Source: Ulvibacter antarcticus
GTDB lineage: Bacteria; Bacteroidota; Bacteroidia; Flavobacteriales; Flavobacteriaceae
Length of the DNA: 64,000 nucleotides
Assembly (NCBI RefSeq): GCF_003688405.1
Contig: NZ_REFC01000011.1
Location: 682,001-746,000 of the forward strand
Direction: 5' to 3'
Shown: piece by piece, positions 51,865 to 60,522 of the stretch
Layout of the letters: each line of letters begins with the position of its first letter
Numbering within the stretch: the first letter of the stretch is position 1
The notes under the pieces: generated by a model
What the model was told of the DNA's origin: nothing
Databases searched by the model: none
The model's input: the letters and a program-made list of their open reading frames with translations, nothing else
Program-made: the position numbers and the translations under genes

Positions 51865-54501
51865 ATGAAAATAATCGAAATAAATGCAATGCGAGGCCCA
51901 AATTACTGGTCTGTTAGACGTCACAAATTAATCGTAATGGTGCTCGACCTTGAGAAAATGGAAGAGTTTCCATCTAATAAGGTTCCCGGTTTTAGTGATC
52001 GTTTAAAGGCAATGTTTCCGAGTATGTATTCGCATCGATGTAGTGAAGGCTGTGAAGGTGGATTTTTTATGCGGGTCGATGATGGTACATGGATGGGTCA
52101 CATTATTGAGCATATCGCCTTGGAAATTCAGACGCTTGCCGGGATGGATACTGGCTTCGGAAGGACTCGCGACTATGGTGAAAAGGGGGTTTATAATGTG
52201 GTTTTTTCTTATATGGAAGAGACTGTGGGAAAATTTGCTGCTGAAGCTGCAGTACGTATTTGTGAAGCTCTTATCGCTGCTGAAGATTATAATCTGGAAC
52301 CGGATATTCAGAAAATGAGAGAATTAAGAGAAGCTGAACGATTAGGGCCAAGTACAGGATCGATCGTAGAAGAAGCTGCCAGTAGAGGAATCCCGTGGAT
52401 TCGTTTAAATAAGTACTCTCTTTGTCAGTTGGGATATGGTGCTAATCAAAAAAGAATACAGGCGACTGTAACCAGTGAAACCAGTAGTATTGGAGTGGAA
52501 TTGGCATGTGATAAAGAAGATACTAAATACTTATTAGAGCAGGCAGAAGTGGAAGTCCCCAGAGGTGATATTATTAGCCGGGAAAGTAGTCTGGAGGAAG
52601 CCTGTCGTTACATTGGATACCCATTGGTGATTAAACCAATTGATGGAAATCACGGTAGAGGAATTACAGTCGATATTCAGAATTATAAAGATGCCGTTGT
52701 TGCATTTCACGCGGCAAAGGAGGTTTCGAGTAGAGTGATAGTTGAAAAATTTATTACTGGAGAAGATTATAGATTATTAGTGATTAATCATGTGTTAGTT
52801 GCAGCGGCAAAACGTACGCCTGCTCATGTTATTGGGAATGGAAAATCTACGGTTACTGAATTGATCGAGGAAGTGAATAAAGATCCCAGACGTGGTTACG
52901 GACATGAAAATGTACTTACTATGATCACTGCAAATGACCTGACTAAGACTATAATAAAGGATGCGGGCTATTCATTAGATTCAGTGATACCGGAAGGAGA
53001 ATTATTACTTCTAAAAGATACCGCCAACCTGAGTACCGGAGGAACAGCCGAAGATGTAACCGATATTGTTCATCCTGCAAATGTATCAATGGCAGAACGT
53101 ATTTCAAAAATAATCGATCTCGATATCTGTGGGATAGATATCATGACAAGTGATATAAGTCAGCCGCTTTCCGAAACAGGAGGGGCTATTCTAGAAGTGA
53201 ATGCCGGACCAGGTTTCAGAATGCATTTAGCACCAACAACAGGATTACCGCGTAATGTTGCAAGTCCTGTGGTAGATAAATTATTCCCTAATCAGGGAGA
53301 TACAGGAAGGATTCCAATTGTCGCTGTAACGGGGACTAATGGTAAGACTACGACTAGTAGATTAATTGCCCACATTGCAAAAATGAAGGGCTTTCGTGTA
53401 GGATATACCACCAGTGATGGAGTGTATATTCAAAACAGGCTTTTAATGAAAGGTGATTGTACAGGTCCCGCCAGTGCCGAATTTGTTTTAAAAGATCCAA
53501 CGGTGAATTTCGCTGTACTAGAATGTGCTCGGGGCGGATTACTACGCGCAGGTCTTGGATTTGGTAAATGTGATGTGGCAGTTGTTACTAATGTGGAGGC
53601 AGATCATTTAGGTCTTAAAGGAATTTATACCGTAGAGCAACTTGCGAAAGTGAAGGGGGTAGTTCCTGAAACTGTACTTCCTGATGGTTACGCCATTTTA
53701 AACGCCGAGGACGATCTTGTGTACGAGATGAGAAGAAATATAAATTGTAACCTCGCTTTGTTCTCGATGGATGAAAACAATCCAAGAGTTCAAGCCTTGC
53801 AACGAATTGGTGGAATCACTGCCATTTACGAAAATGGGTACGTTACAATTTGTAGAGGAGCATGGAAGATGCGAATTATGAAGGCAGAGAATATCCCGTT
53901 AACTTATGGTGGGAAAGCTGCTTTTATGATACAGAATGTGCTTGCGGCCGTTTTGGCAGCGCATGTGAGAGGAATTAGTATAGAAGATATTAAAGCGGCA
54001 CTTGAGACTTTTATCCCATCAGCTGCACAAACTCCCGGAAGACTTAATTTATTTGAATTTGAAAACTTTAAGGTTCTTTTGGACTATGCACATAATCCTG
54101 CCGGAATGCGGGCGCTTAAGAAATTTACTGATACCATAGATTGTACTGTAAAAGTTGGAATTATTGCCGGAATTGGTGATCGTCGACTTGAAGATAATAA
54201 TGAAATGGGGGGAATAGCGGCTGAAATGTTCGATGAGATCATAATCAGACAGGATAAGCGACTAAGGGGAAAAACGGAAGAAGAGCTTATAAAAATGCTT
54301 AATGATGGAATCATGGCCAAGAATCCAAATAAGAAAACGACAATCATTCCTTCTGAAAAAGAAGCTATTACGTTCGCGGTTAAAAACGCTGTAAAAGGCT
54401 CGTTAATTATTTTATGTAGCGACGTGATCCCAGATGCATTAGATTTGGTGATGAAGTTTAAAGAGCAGGAATCGAGAGGGGAATTGGTATTTGCCGAATA
54501 G
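51865..54501 (+). CDS. cphA: Cyanophycin synthetase
   Basis: ATP-dependent non-ribosomal synthesis of cyanophycin from aspartate and arginine. The 878-residue protein has the family's three parts: an N-terminal domain (1-about 160), an ATP-grasp domain that adds Asp (about 200-480, with GYPLVIKPIDGNHGRGIT and GGAILEVNAGPGFRMH) and a Mur-ligase-like domain that adds Arg, with the P-loop GTNGKTTTSR at 490-499 and FKVLLDYAHNPAGM in its C-terminal part. Length fits CphA1 rather than the shorter-acting CphA2, although the substrate choice should be tested. With cphB and iaaA it gives a complete storage and recovery cycle. Confidence 0.95.
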   Translation: MKIIEINAMRGPNYWSVRRHKLIVMVLDLEKMEEFPSNKVPGFSDRLKAMFPSMYSHRCSEGCEGGFFMRVDDGTWMGHIIEHIALEIQTLAGMDTGFGRTRDYGEKGVYNVVFSYMEETVGKFAAEAAVRICEALIAAEDYNLEPDIQKMRELREAERLGPSTGSIVEEAASRGIPWIRLNKYSLCQLGYGANQKRIQATVTSETSSIGVELACDKEDTKYLLEQAEVEVPRGDIISRESSLEEACRYIGYPLVIKPIDGNHGRGITVDIQNYKDAVVAFHAAKEVSSRVIVEKFITGEDYRLLVINHVLVAAAKRTPAHVIGNGKSTVTELIEEVNKDPRRGYGHENVLTMITANDLTKTIIKDAGYSLDSVIPEGELLLLKDTANLSTGGTAEDVTDIVHPANVSMAERISKIIDLDICGIDIMTSDISQPLSETGGAILEVNAGPGFRMHLAPTTGLPRNVASPVVDKLFPNQGDTGRIPIVAVTGTNGKTTTSRLIAHIAKMKGFRVGYTTSDGVYIQNRLLMKGDCTGPASAEFVLKDPTVNFAVLECARGGLLRAGLGFGKCDVAVVTNVEADHLGLKGIYTVEQLAKVKGVVPETVLPDGYAILNAEDDLVYEMRRNINCNLALFSMDENNPRVQALQRIGGITAIYENGYVTICRGAWKMRIMKAENIPLTYGGKAAFMIQNVLAAVLAAHVRGISIEDIKAALETFIPSAAQTPGRLNLFEFENFKVLLDYAHNPAGMRALKKFTDTIDCTVKVGIIAGIGDRRLEDNNEMGGIAAEMFDEIIIRQDKRLRGKTEEELIKMLNDGIMAKNPNKKTTIIPSEKEAITFAVKNAVKGSLIILCSDVIPDALDLVMKFKEQESRGELVFAE

Positions 54502-54749
54502 AGGCTCCTTGATAAGAATTTTTGCGTTATAATGACTCGTCCTTAAATAAGCGGATTAAAATCGGTCTTTTTATTATTTTCACTTGTGATAGATAAAGAT
54601 GTACTCTTCGTAAAAAGAAAGATTCTAAATTTAAAACTGACGATCATTTTTCTCACATAAGATGATAGAATTACAATGAATATCCTTCAACAAAGTTTTG
54701 AGTTTTAAAAATCCTCAATAAAATATTGTGTTAAAATATATTGAAGTAT
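54502..54749. other. Gap downstream of cphA
   Basis: AT-rich, no coding frame, no clear terminator hairpin after cphA. The right end leads into the promoter and operator-like repeats of the next gene. Confidence 0.5.
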
Positions 54750-54781
54750 TTTGCACTTTATCGGAAATATACGTATGTTTG
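54750..54781 (+). promoter_or_regulatory. Promoter of the secreted protein gene at 54.8 kb
   Basis: TTTG (54750-54753), 20 bases, TATGTTTG (54774-54781): both elements match the consensus. The ATG is 40 bases downstream. Confidence 0.72.
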
Positions 54782-54811
54782 TCCGATAATATGGATCTAT
54801 TTGTTCGATAA
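54758..54811. promoter_or_regulatory. Three-copy operator-like repeat over the promoter
   Basis: TTTGTCCGATAA (54778-54789) and TTTGTTCGATAA (54800-54811) are direct copies 22 bases apart, and TTATCGGAAA (54758-54767) is an inverted copy. Together they cover the spacer, the -7 element and the transcript start, as regulator sites do. Confidence 0.55.
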
Positions 54812-54820
54812 ACCTACACA

Positions 54821-55588
54821 ATGAAAAAATATTTTAAATTTTCTGTAGTAAGCTTACTACTATTGTTTATTGCGCTAAGCAATATTGGATATGCCCAAGT
54901 TGGCGTTAATACAGCTTCACCAACAAAAGAGCTGGATGTAAATGGCGAACTAAGGATAAGAAACACCCCAGATGGTGACAAGTTATCCGACGTTTTCTTA
55001 AGCACAGATGCTTCTGGTAATGTTCAAGATCTTGGAACATTCCGAGAATTGGTTTATGCACATATGGAACAGCCAAAGGCCAGCAATCTTGTTGTACGCG
55101 CTACTGGTGGAACAGATTTAGTTTTTGGGAATGGCGATTGGGTAAACAATACGGGGACAACACTCCTTTTAAGTGAAGTCACCGATACTGCAAATCAATA
55201 CGATCCATTGACAGGGCTCTTTACAGTAGGTGCCGGAAACGAAGGGTTTTACTATATTGAAGGCAGAGTAATCCTTGAAAATCTTCCGGAAGCATCTGCC
55301 GTTTTTGACGGAGAATCTGGACAATTTAGAATATTCTTTGGTTATAATTCGAGCTTTGCTTTAGCTCAAAGCTCAATATTGGACGTATTTAGAGGAAGAA
55401 AAATTAGTGGAGGTTTTGTTGGTCAAGACGCGAGAGTATATTCCTTTATCTATATGGAGGCAGGTGACAATATAAAATTAAGGTTTCATACGTATGGAAC
55501 AATGAATATGAATTCCGACCCTGCTGGTCAAAATAATATTAAAATTATTAGAAATAGTTCGAGAATAGATATATATAGACTTTTCTAA
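54821..55588 (+). CDS. Secreted protein with flavobacterial repeat-start motif, C1q/TNF-like end
   Basis: A 255-residue exported protein with a signal peptide ending GYAQ (about 25). It then has VGVNTASPTKELDVNGELRIRN, an opening shared by many flavobacterial surface and tail-fibre-like proteins. The C-terminal 160 residues alternate strands with conserved-looking aromatic and Gly positions (FTVGAGNEGFYYIEGRVIL, YMEAGDNIKLRFHTYG), a pattern like C1q/TNF jelly-roll domains. No T9SS sorting domain is seen. The gene is alone, under a strong promoter with repeated operator-like sites. Function unknown. Confidence 0.75.
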   Translation: MKKYFKFSVVSLLLLFIALSNIGYAQVGVNTASPTKELDVNGELRIRNTPDGDKLSDVFLSTDASGNVQDLGTFRELVYAHMEQPKASNLVVRATGGTDLVFGNGDWVNNTGTTLLLSEVTDTANQYDPLTGLFTVGAGNEGFYYIEGRVILENLPEASAVFDGESGQFRIFFGYNSSFALAQSSILDVFRGRKISGGFVGQDARVYSFIYMEAGDNIKLRFHTYGTMNMNSDPAGQNNIKIIRNSSRIDIYRLF

Positions 55589-55883
55589 TTGAGACCCTTA
55601 TATTACCACATTAATAAACATAATTCCTTTCCATTAAACTTTATGATTTAGTACTCGATTCTTTTAAATATTTCAGAATGTTTGATATATGATTTTCATA
55701 TTTGTCTTACAAAAATGGCCTTTGTGAATAAACACTGTGCATATCTACAAATATGCAATCATGGTTTAGTGTGAAATTGAACTGAAATCCCTACTTTTAG
55801 TTAAATTATGAGTTGTCGCTACGCTCAGAATATAAATCTAATCTAAATTAATCGATACTTTGTAAGTGTCAAATTTTCTACAA
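55589..55883. other. Gap with a hairpin-forming inverted repeat
   Basis: No coding frame. TGCATAT (55738-55744) and ATATGCA (55751-55757) form a 7-bp inverted repeat with a six-base centre. A fragment GTCGCTACGCTCAG (about 55816-55829) resembles dispersed repeats. Confidence 0.5.
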
Positions 55884-56219
55884 ATGAAAAGAATATTTCA
55901 AAGCTTATTTGTTGCCCTTTTCATAATGGCCTTTATACCATCTATATCAGCGCAGAGCATTACTCAGTACGATTTTCTGGAAGTTATTGTAATTCAAAAA
56001 GCGAACAATCGCGGTAAGGTTAAACGTATTAAAGTTGAGGAACAATCATCATTGGTAGGAAAAAATATTTCAATCGATGAAATTGAAGATATCGAGGAAA
56101 CATCTACTTTATTAAATTATATGAATGCCGCAAACTGGGAGTTTGTTGATCGACAAGCTGTGGTTTCTGATGATAATGATCCGGTATGGATGAGTTATAT
56201 TTTTAGGAAGCAAAAATGA
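55884..56219 (+). CDS. Small secreted protein of unknown function
   Basis: A 111-residue protein from the ATG at 55884; a GTG six codons earlier is possible but adds nothing signal-like. The signal peptide (MKRIFQSLFVALFIMAFIPSISAQ) ends at residue 24. The mature part is short, charged and mixed helix/strand (VIVIQKANNRGKVKRIKVEE, then MNAANWEFVDRQAVVSDD). I do not recognise a family. It stands between a secreted protein and a transglutaminase-like gene, pointing away from neither operon. Confidence 0.75.
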   Translation: MKRIFQSLFVALFIMAFIPSISAQSITQYDFLEVIVIQKANNRGKVKRIKVEEQSSLVGKNISIDEIEDIEETSTLLNYMNAANWEFVDRQAVVSDDNDPVWMSYIFRKQK

Positions 56220-56232
56220 TAGTTTTATAGTA

Positions 56233-56895
56233 TCAAGGCAGTCTGTAGAATTCCGTTTTTGTCATAGGATTTGCTAACAATGTCCATTTAATTTCTTTTG
56301 GGTAATGTGTATTAATAAAATACTCCGGATTGGTTTTAAACCAATACATATCCGGGTTTTGCGAACTGCCATGGCTTCGGGCAAGGGTTAAATCCAATAA
56401 ATACCAGTGATTATCCAGCTTTACAACATTCCAGCTATGATCGGGATTGTTTTTTTTAGATGAATTGGAGGTATACTTTTTACTGAAACCATGCACAACT
56501 TCACTTCGAATACCGGCTTCTTTACACAGCTCCCTGAATAGAAATGCATATCCGCCGCAAAGTGCTTTTTTTCGTTTCAAAGCATTTTTCATCACATTTT
56601 CTTCGGAAGTATAGATCTCCTTTTGCAATTGAAAGTTGTTTCTTAATTCGTGATCATAAGAGATATTAGTTGCGATCCATCTGAAAATAGCAATGGCTTT
56701 ATCTTGTTCAGTATGGCTTCGGAAAGTAATTTCTTTCGCTAATGATTTTATTTCTGAACTAAGCTTAGTAGGGTTTTTATGAACCACTTTATGAGCTTCT
56801 CTAGAAATAATCGGGCCGCCAATTTGCGCATGAGCTGAAACCCCAATAATCTGAAGTAGAAAAATAATTGAAAGGATATTTTTGATAATTATCAT
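56233..56895 (-). CDS. Transglutaminase-like (papain-fold) secreted protein
   Basis: A 220-residue exported protein with a signal peptide ending SAHAQ (about 24). The transglutaminase-core triad is visible: Cys in KKALCGGYAFLF, His in PDHSWNVVKL and Asp in WYLLDLTLARSHG. The order and spacing match the transglutaminase-like superfamily, whose bacterial members often act as proteases or crosslinkers on envelope proteins. It is convergent with the preceding small gene, with 13 bases between the stops. Substrate unknown. Confidence 0.85.
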   Translation of the reverse strand: MIIIKNILSIIFLLQIIGVSAHAQIGGPIISREAHKVVHKNPTKLSSEIKSLAKEITFRSHTEQDKAIAIFRWIATNISYDHELRNNFQLQKEIYTSEENVMKNALKRKKALCGGYAFLFRELCKEAGIRSEVVHGFSKKYTSNSSKKNNPDHSWNVVKLDNHWYLLDLTLARSHGSSQNPDMYWFKTNPEYFINTHYPKEIKWTLLANPMTKTEFYRLP

Positions 56896-57007
56896 GCAGA
56901 TTTGTTCGGTATATCATTAACGTATAATTTCAAATATTATTGAAAAACTATAAAGTGGTTCCTAAAAATCAGAATTTTAATTATCACTTTTTCAGTAACT
57001 TGTAGAA

Positions 57008-57418
57008 ATGCATGGCTACTCGAAAACACCACTCGCAAAGAAACTGGGAATAAAAGAAGGATTTGTAATTTCCCTCATAAATTCACCAGAGCATTACTTT
57101 GATTTGTTCGAGGTTTTCCCGAATAACATTAGCCTTGAGAATAATCCTGTTACCGAATCACTTGATTTCGCACATGTGTTTTGTACTAGCTTTAATTGTT
57201 TAGAAAAAGAAACGAAACGCCTCAAACCATTATTGAAAAAAACCGGAATACTATGGGTGAGCTGGCCAAAGGGAACTTCAAAAATAGATACAGAAATAAA
57301 TCGGGAGTCAATTCGATCTTATGTATTGGATCACATAGGCTTGGTCGATGTAAAGGTAGCTGCCATAGATGTTAATTGGAGTGCACTAAAGTTTGTCTAC
57401 AGAATAAAAGATCGATAG
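57008..57418 (+). CDS. DUF3052 family protein
   Basis: A 136-residue cytoplasmic protein that opens HGYSKTPLAKKLGIKEGFVISLINSPEHY, the GYSxTPLAKKLGIKxG pattern that defines DUF3052. The middle (CLEKETKRLKPLLKKTGILWVSWPKGTSK) and the end (NWSALKFVYRIKDR) also match the family. The function of the family is not known. It stands alone, with the structured repeat following its stop. Confidence 0.87.
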   Translation: MHGYSKTPLAKKLGIKEGFVISLINSPEHYFDLFEVFPNNISLENNPVTESLDFAHVFCTSFNCLEKETKRLKPLLKKTGILWVSWPKGTSKIDTEINRESIRSYVLDHIGLVDVKVAAIDVNWSALKFVYRIKDR

Positions 57419-57420
57419 AA

Positions 57421-57550
57421 AGTCGCAATAGCGATTGAGGCGGCATCCCCACCTACGCGTAGCGCTATGGTGGGATATAGCCGAAAGCGCGACCGTAAAG
57501 TAGTCGTAAAGCGAGCTGCGCTCTGCTTTATCGGCACTATACGGATTGCC
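57421..57550. repeat. Structured intergenic repeat (hairpin-rich, G+C-rich)
   Basis: Several complementary segments: TCGC-AATA-GCGA at 57423-57434, and a longer arm in which GCGGCAT-CCCCACC pairs with GGTGGGAT-A-GCCG around a TACGCGTA-containing loop. It is far richer in G and C than its surroundings and resembles known flavobacterial intergenic repeats of the GATTGAGGCGGCATCC type. Confidence 0.65.
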
Positions 57551-57551
57551 C

Positions 57552-57593
57552 AAAAAAACAAAACCCTCACTCCAAAACTTCAGGAATGAGGGT
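57552..57593 (-). terminator. Terminator of ahcY
   Basis: On the minus strand ACCCTCA and TGAGGGT pair, extended by TCC/GGA after a C-A mismatch, and run into a U-rich tract (57552-57562). Confidence 0.8.
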
Positions 57594-57598
57594 CTATA

Positions 57599-57655
57599 AT
57601 CTATCAGCGCGATTAGCGCGGTCTAATGTCTAGCAGAGCAAAGCTCGGTCTGATT
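57599..57655. repeat. Two related hairpin units beside the ahcY stop
   Basis: TCTATCAGCGC-GATTA-GCGCGGTCTAAT and TCTAGCAGAGC-AAA-GCTCGGTCTGAT are two copies of one pattern, each able to fold on itself. The stems differ but are compensated. Confidence 0.6.
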
Positions 57656-58971
57656 TAGTATCTGTAATACTCAGGCTTAAAAGGTCCTTTTACATCCACA
57701 CCGATATAAGAAGCCTGATCTTCACGAAGCTCAGTAAGCTCAACGCCTATTTTTGCAAGGTGTAAATAAGCCACTTTTTCATCCAAAATTTTAGGAAGCA
57801 TATAAACATCGTTTTCGTATTTATCGCTAAATTTCCAAAGCTCAATTTGAGCTAGTGTTTGGTTTGTGAAAGAGTTACTCATCACAAAACTAGGGTGTCC
57901 CGTTGCACATCCAAGATTTACCAAACGACCTTCAGCCAAAAGGATAATATCTTTTCCATTTATGGTGTACTTGTCAACCTGAGGTTTGATTTCAACCTTA
58001 GAATTTCCGTGATTAGTATTTAACCAAGAAACATCTATCTCGTTATCGAAGTGACCTATATTACAAACGATGGTCTTGTCCTTCATCATTTCGAAATGCT
58101 TCCCTTGAACGATGGCTTTATTACCAGTTGTAGTAATTACAATATCGGCGTTCTTTAAAACAGTTTCCAGTTTTTTCACTTCAAAACCATCCATTGCGGC
58201 CTGAAGCGCACAAATTGGATCGATCTCAGTTACGGTAACGATAGAACCTGCACCTTTAAAAGAAGCAGCAGTTCCTTTACCAACATCACCATACCCACAA
58301 ACTACTACACGTTTTCCGGCAAGCATAATATCGGTTGCACGACGAACTGCATCTACAGCACTCTCGCGACAGCCGTACTTATTATCGAATTTCGATTTAG
58401 TAACACTATCATTAATATTAATTGCCGGCATAGGAAGTGTTCCTTTTTTTACACGCTCGTATAAACGGTGTACTCCGGTTGTAGTTTCTTCAGAAAGTCC
58501 TTTGATGCCATCGGCAAGTTCCGGGAATTTATCTAATACCATATTAGTAAGGTCACCTCCATCATCAAGAATCATATTTAATGGCTTGCGATCTTCCCCG
58601 AAGAAAAGAGTTTGTTCGATACACCATTCAAATTCTTCTTCTGTCATTCCTTTCCAAGCATATACAGGTGTTCCAGTCGCAGCAATTGCAGCAGCAGCTT
58701 GATCTTGGGTAGAGAAAATATTACAAGAACTCCAAGTCACTTCAGCTCCTAAAGCTTGAAGTGTTTCAATTAGAACCGCCGTTTGAATCGTCATATGCAG
58801 ACAACCTGCAATTCGTGCACCTTTTAAAGGTTGCTCGTTTTTATACTCTTCGCGTAAGGACATCAAACCGGGCATTTCTGCTTCCGCTAACTCAATTTCT
58901 TTACGTCCCCAATCGGCTAGGGAAATATCTTTTACTTTAAACGCTGTGTAAGGTACTGTGTTCGTTGACAT
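57655..58971 (-). CDS. ahcY: Adenosylhomocysteinase
   Basis: Splits S-adenosylhomocysteine to homocysteine and adenosine in the methyl cycle, with bound NAD. From the ATG at 58971 the protein has 438 residues; seven further codons are open but the family begins here. Family motifs: [47 protein letters not shown], the NAD-binding [19 protein letters not shown] and the C-terminal tail ending KPEYYRY. A TACTTTTG -7 element lies at 59036-59043 on the minus strand. Secure. Confidence 0.97.
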   Translation of the reverse strand: MSTNTVPYTAFKVKDISLADWGRKEIELAEAEMPGLMSLREEYKNEQPLKGARIAGCLHMTIQTAVLIETLQALGAEVTWSSCNIFSTQDQAAAAIAATGTPVYAWKGMTEEEFEWCIEQTLFFGEDRKPLNMILDDGGDLTNMVLDKFPELADGIKGLSEETTTGVHRLYERVKKGTLPMPAININDSVTKSKFDNKYGCRESAVDAVRRATDIMLAGKRVVVCGYGDVGKGTAASFKGAGSIVTVTEIDPICALQAAMDGFEVKKLETVLKNADIVITTTGNKAIVQGKHFEMMKDKTIVCNIGHFDNEIDVSWLNTNHGNSKVEIKPQVDKYTINGKDIILLAEGRLVNLGCATGHPSFVMSNSFTNQTLAQIELWKFSDKYENDVYMLPKILDEKVAYLHLAKIGVELTELREDQASYIGVDVKGPFKPEYYRY

Positions 58972-59035
58972 ATTTATTATCTTTATTCCCACCTTAGCGG
59001 AAATCTGTTAAAAATCAGTTTCGTTTTTCAGACTG

Positions 59036-59043
59036 CAAAAGTA
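59036..59043 (-). promoter_or_regulatory. -7 element of ahcY
   Basis: TACTTTTG on the minus strand, exact TAnnTTTG match, 64 bases before the ahcY ATG; no good TTG partner is seen 17-23 bases upstream. Confidence 0.35.
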
Positions 59044-59064
59044 CATAATATCTACGATAAATCT

Positions 59065-59694
59065 ATGCCTCTTTACAAAACTATAACAGTTAACGATCAC
59101 ACTAAAGTCCTCATTTGGAAGATAGAAGAATCCTTTGAAGCACTTTCTATTGGAATTTCGCTCACAGATCATTGTCGCATGCGTGTCGATGGAATGAAAA
59201 GTGATTTGCACCGAAGAGGTTTTATGAGTGTGCGCCATTTGCTCGCTTTGGAAGGATTTACAGATCATGATTTGTATTATGACGAAAATGGAAAACCTCA
59301 TTTAACAGGCGATAAACATATATCTATTAGTCATTCTTATATTTTTTCGGCTATAATTGTGAGTGATGAAGAAGTGGGAATCGATGTGGAGAAACAACGT
59401 TCTAAAATCTTAAAGATCGCTCATAAATTTACACCCATAGAAGAATATAGAACCCTTGCCAATGATGATGCCATTATGAGAAAGCTCACGATTGTATGGT
59501 GTGCCAAGGAATCTCTGTATAAAAGTTTTGCCAATCCCGGTGTAAGTTTTATCGAACATATCTATGTTGAAGATTTTAGGTTAGATAGCGTAGAAACTAC
59601 TGCGACTATTACGTTTAAAAATTTGAATGCTTCCTACGATGTTCATTTTATTGAGTTTGATGAATTCACCTTAGCGTATGCTTTGTTACAATAG
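59065..59694 (+). CDS. 4'-phosphopantetheinyl transferase (Sfp type)
   Basis: Moves the phosphopantetheine arm of CoA onto carrier proteins. The 209-residue protein has the Sfp-type motifs: GIDVEKQR near residue 110 (magnesium and CoA binding) and LTIVWCAKESLYKSF near residue 145. The N-terminus (MPLYKTITVNDHTKVLIWK) is the usual flavobacterial start. It may be the housekeeping ACP-activating enzyme; which carriers it serves is not visible. The next gene starts 9 bases after its stop. Confidence 0.93.
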   Translation: MPLYKTITVNDHTKVLIWKIEESFEALSIGISLTDHCRMRVDGMKSDLHRRGFMSVRHLLALEGFTDHDLYYDENGKPHLTGDKHISISHSYIFSAIIVSDEEVGIDVEKQRSKILKIAHKFTPIEEYRTLANDDAIMRKLTIVWCAKESLYKSFANPGVSFIEHIYVEDFRLDSVETTATITFKNLNASYDVHFIEFDEFTLAYALLQ

Positions 59695-59703
59695 TTGAGG
59701 TCT

Positions 59704-60393
59704 ATGATATATTATCAATCTATTCTGAAGTTGGCTTCTGAAAAAAAGAAAGGGCTAGCAATTTTAATCGATCCAGATAAGTTCGATGTTTCTGAAGCCG
59801 CTGCTTTTCTGAAGCGAATTCCGAAGGAAACAACACATTTGTTCGTTGGTGGCAGCACAGTGGTTGCCCAATTAACTGAAGGCACCGTGAAAGCCCTTAA
59901 AGCTTTGAGTAACCTCCCTGTTATTTTATTTCCTGGGGATTATACCCAGATTACTAATCGGGCGGATGCTGTATTGTTCTTGTCATTACTTTCCGGAAGA
60001 AATCCCGAATACTTGGTTGGGCAACAAGTGAAATCGGTGGCGCAACTTCGGATTTCTAAATTGGAGATCATCCCAACAGCTTATATTTTAATTGACGGCG
60101 GACATGAATCGGCAGTGGCTCGGGTGAGTCAAACGAAGCCATTATCTCAAGATGATTTAGAAACAGTGATACATACCGCTTTAGCCGGACAGTATATGGG
60201 TGCGAAGTTAATCTATCTTGAAGCCGGAAGCGGCGCTAAGTTTTCTGTACAGCCCATGTTGATACGTGCGGTTAAAAGGGTATTGAACATCCCACTTATC
60301 GTCGGTGGCGGGATACGAAGTGACATCCAGAAACAGGCAGCTTTCGATGCCGGAGCCGATATGGTGGTAATGGGGACGGTGTTTGAGGAATAA
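59704..60393 (+). CDS. Geranylgeranylglyceryl phosphate synthase family protein
   Basis: Prenyltransferase with the TIM-barrel fold that attaches a long prenyl chain to glycerol-1-phosphate. The 229-residue protein has LASEKKKGLAILIDPDKF at the start, HLFVGGSTVVAQLTEGTVKAL and the phosphate-binding IVGGGIRSDIQKQAAFDAGAD near the end. From the ATG at 59704 (a TTG start three codons earlier is unlikely). Bacteroidota members of this family exist but their products are less clear than in archaea. It follows the phosphopantetheinyl transferase gene directly. The stop codon opens a heptamer array. Confidence 0.92.
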   Translation: MIYYQSILKLASEKKKGLAILIDPDKFDVSEAAAFLKRIPKETTHLFVGGSTVVAQLTEGTVKALKALSNLPVILFPGDYTQITNRADAVLFLSLLSGRNPEYLVGQQVKSVAQLRISKLEIIPTAYILIDGGHESAVARVSQTKPLSQDDLETVIHTALAGQYMGAKLIYLEAGSGAKFSVQPMLIRAVKRVLNIPLIVGGGIRSDIQKQAAFDAGADMVVMGTVFEE

Positions 60394-60446
60394 GAAGTGA
60401 GAAGTGAGAAGTAAGATGAAAGATGATGGAAGCAAGAAGCCGGAAG
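60391..60446. repeat. Period-7 purine array starting at the GGGPS stop codon
   Basis: Eight heptads from the TAA stop: TAAGAAG, TGAGAAG twice, TAAGATG, AAAGATG, ATGGAAG, CAAGAAG and CCGGAAG. Same unit type as the array at 50057. Confidence 0.75.
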
Positions 60447-60473
60447 TAGAAATCTCAAATCGTTGAAGCAACA

Positions 60474-60504
60474 TTTTACAGGCAGTATTATTCCTTTACC
60501 TTTG
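60474..60504 (+). promoter_or_regulatory. Probable promoter of the pnuC operon
   Basis: TTTT (60474-60477), 19 bases, TACCTTTG (60497-60504). The -7 element is exact. The first gene starts 19 bases downstream. Confidence 0.5.
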
Positions 60505-60522
60505 AACGCTTAAATAAAAATC

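Noticed and set aside
51770-51866. Upstream start of cyanophycinase at 51866
   Set aside because: The -7 element at 51792-51799 would place transcription after it, and MSVKGTLIPIGGNEDKG is the family start.
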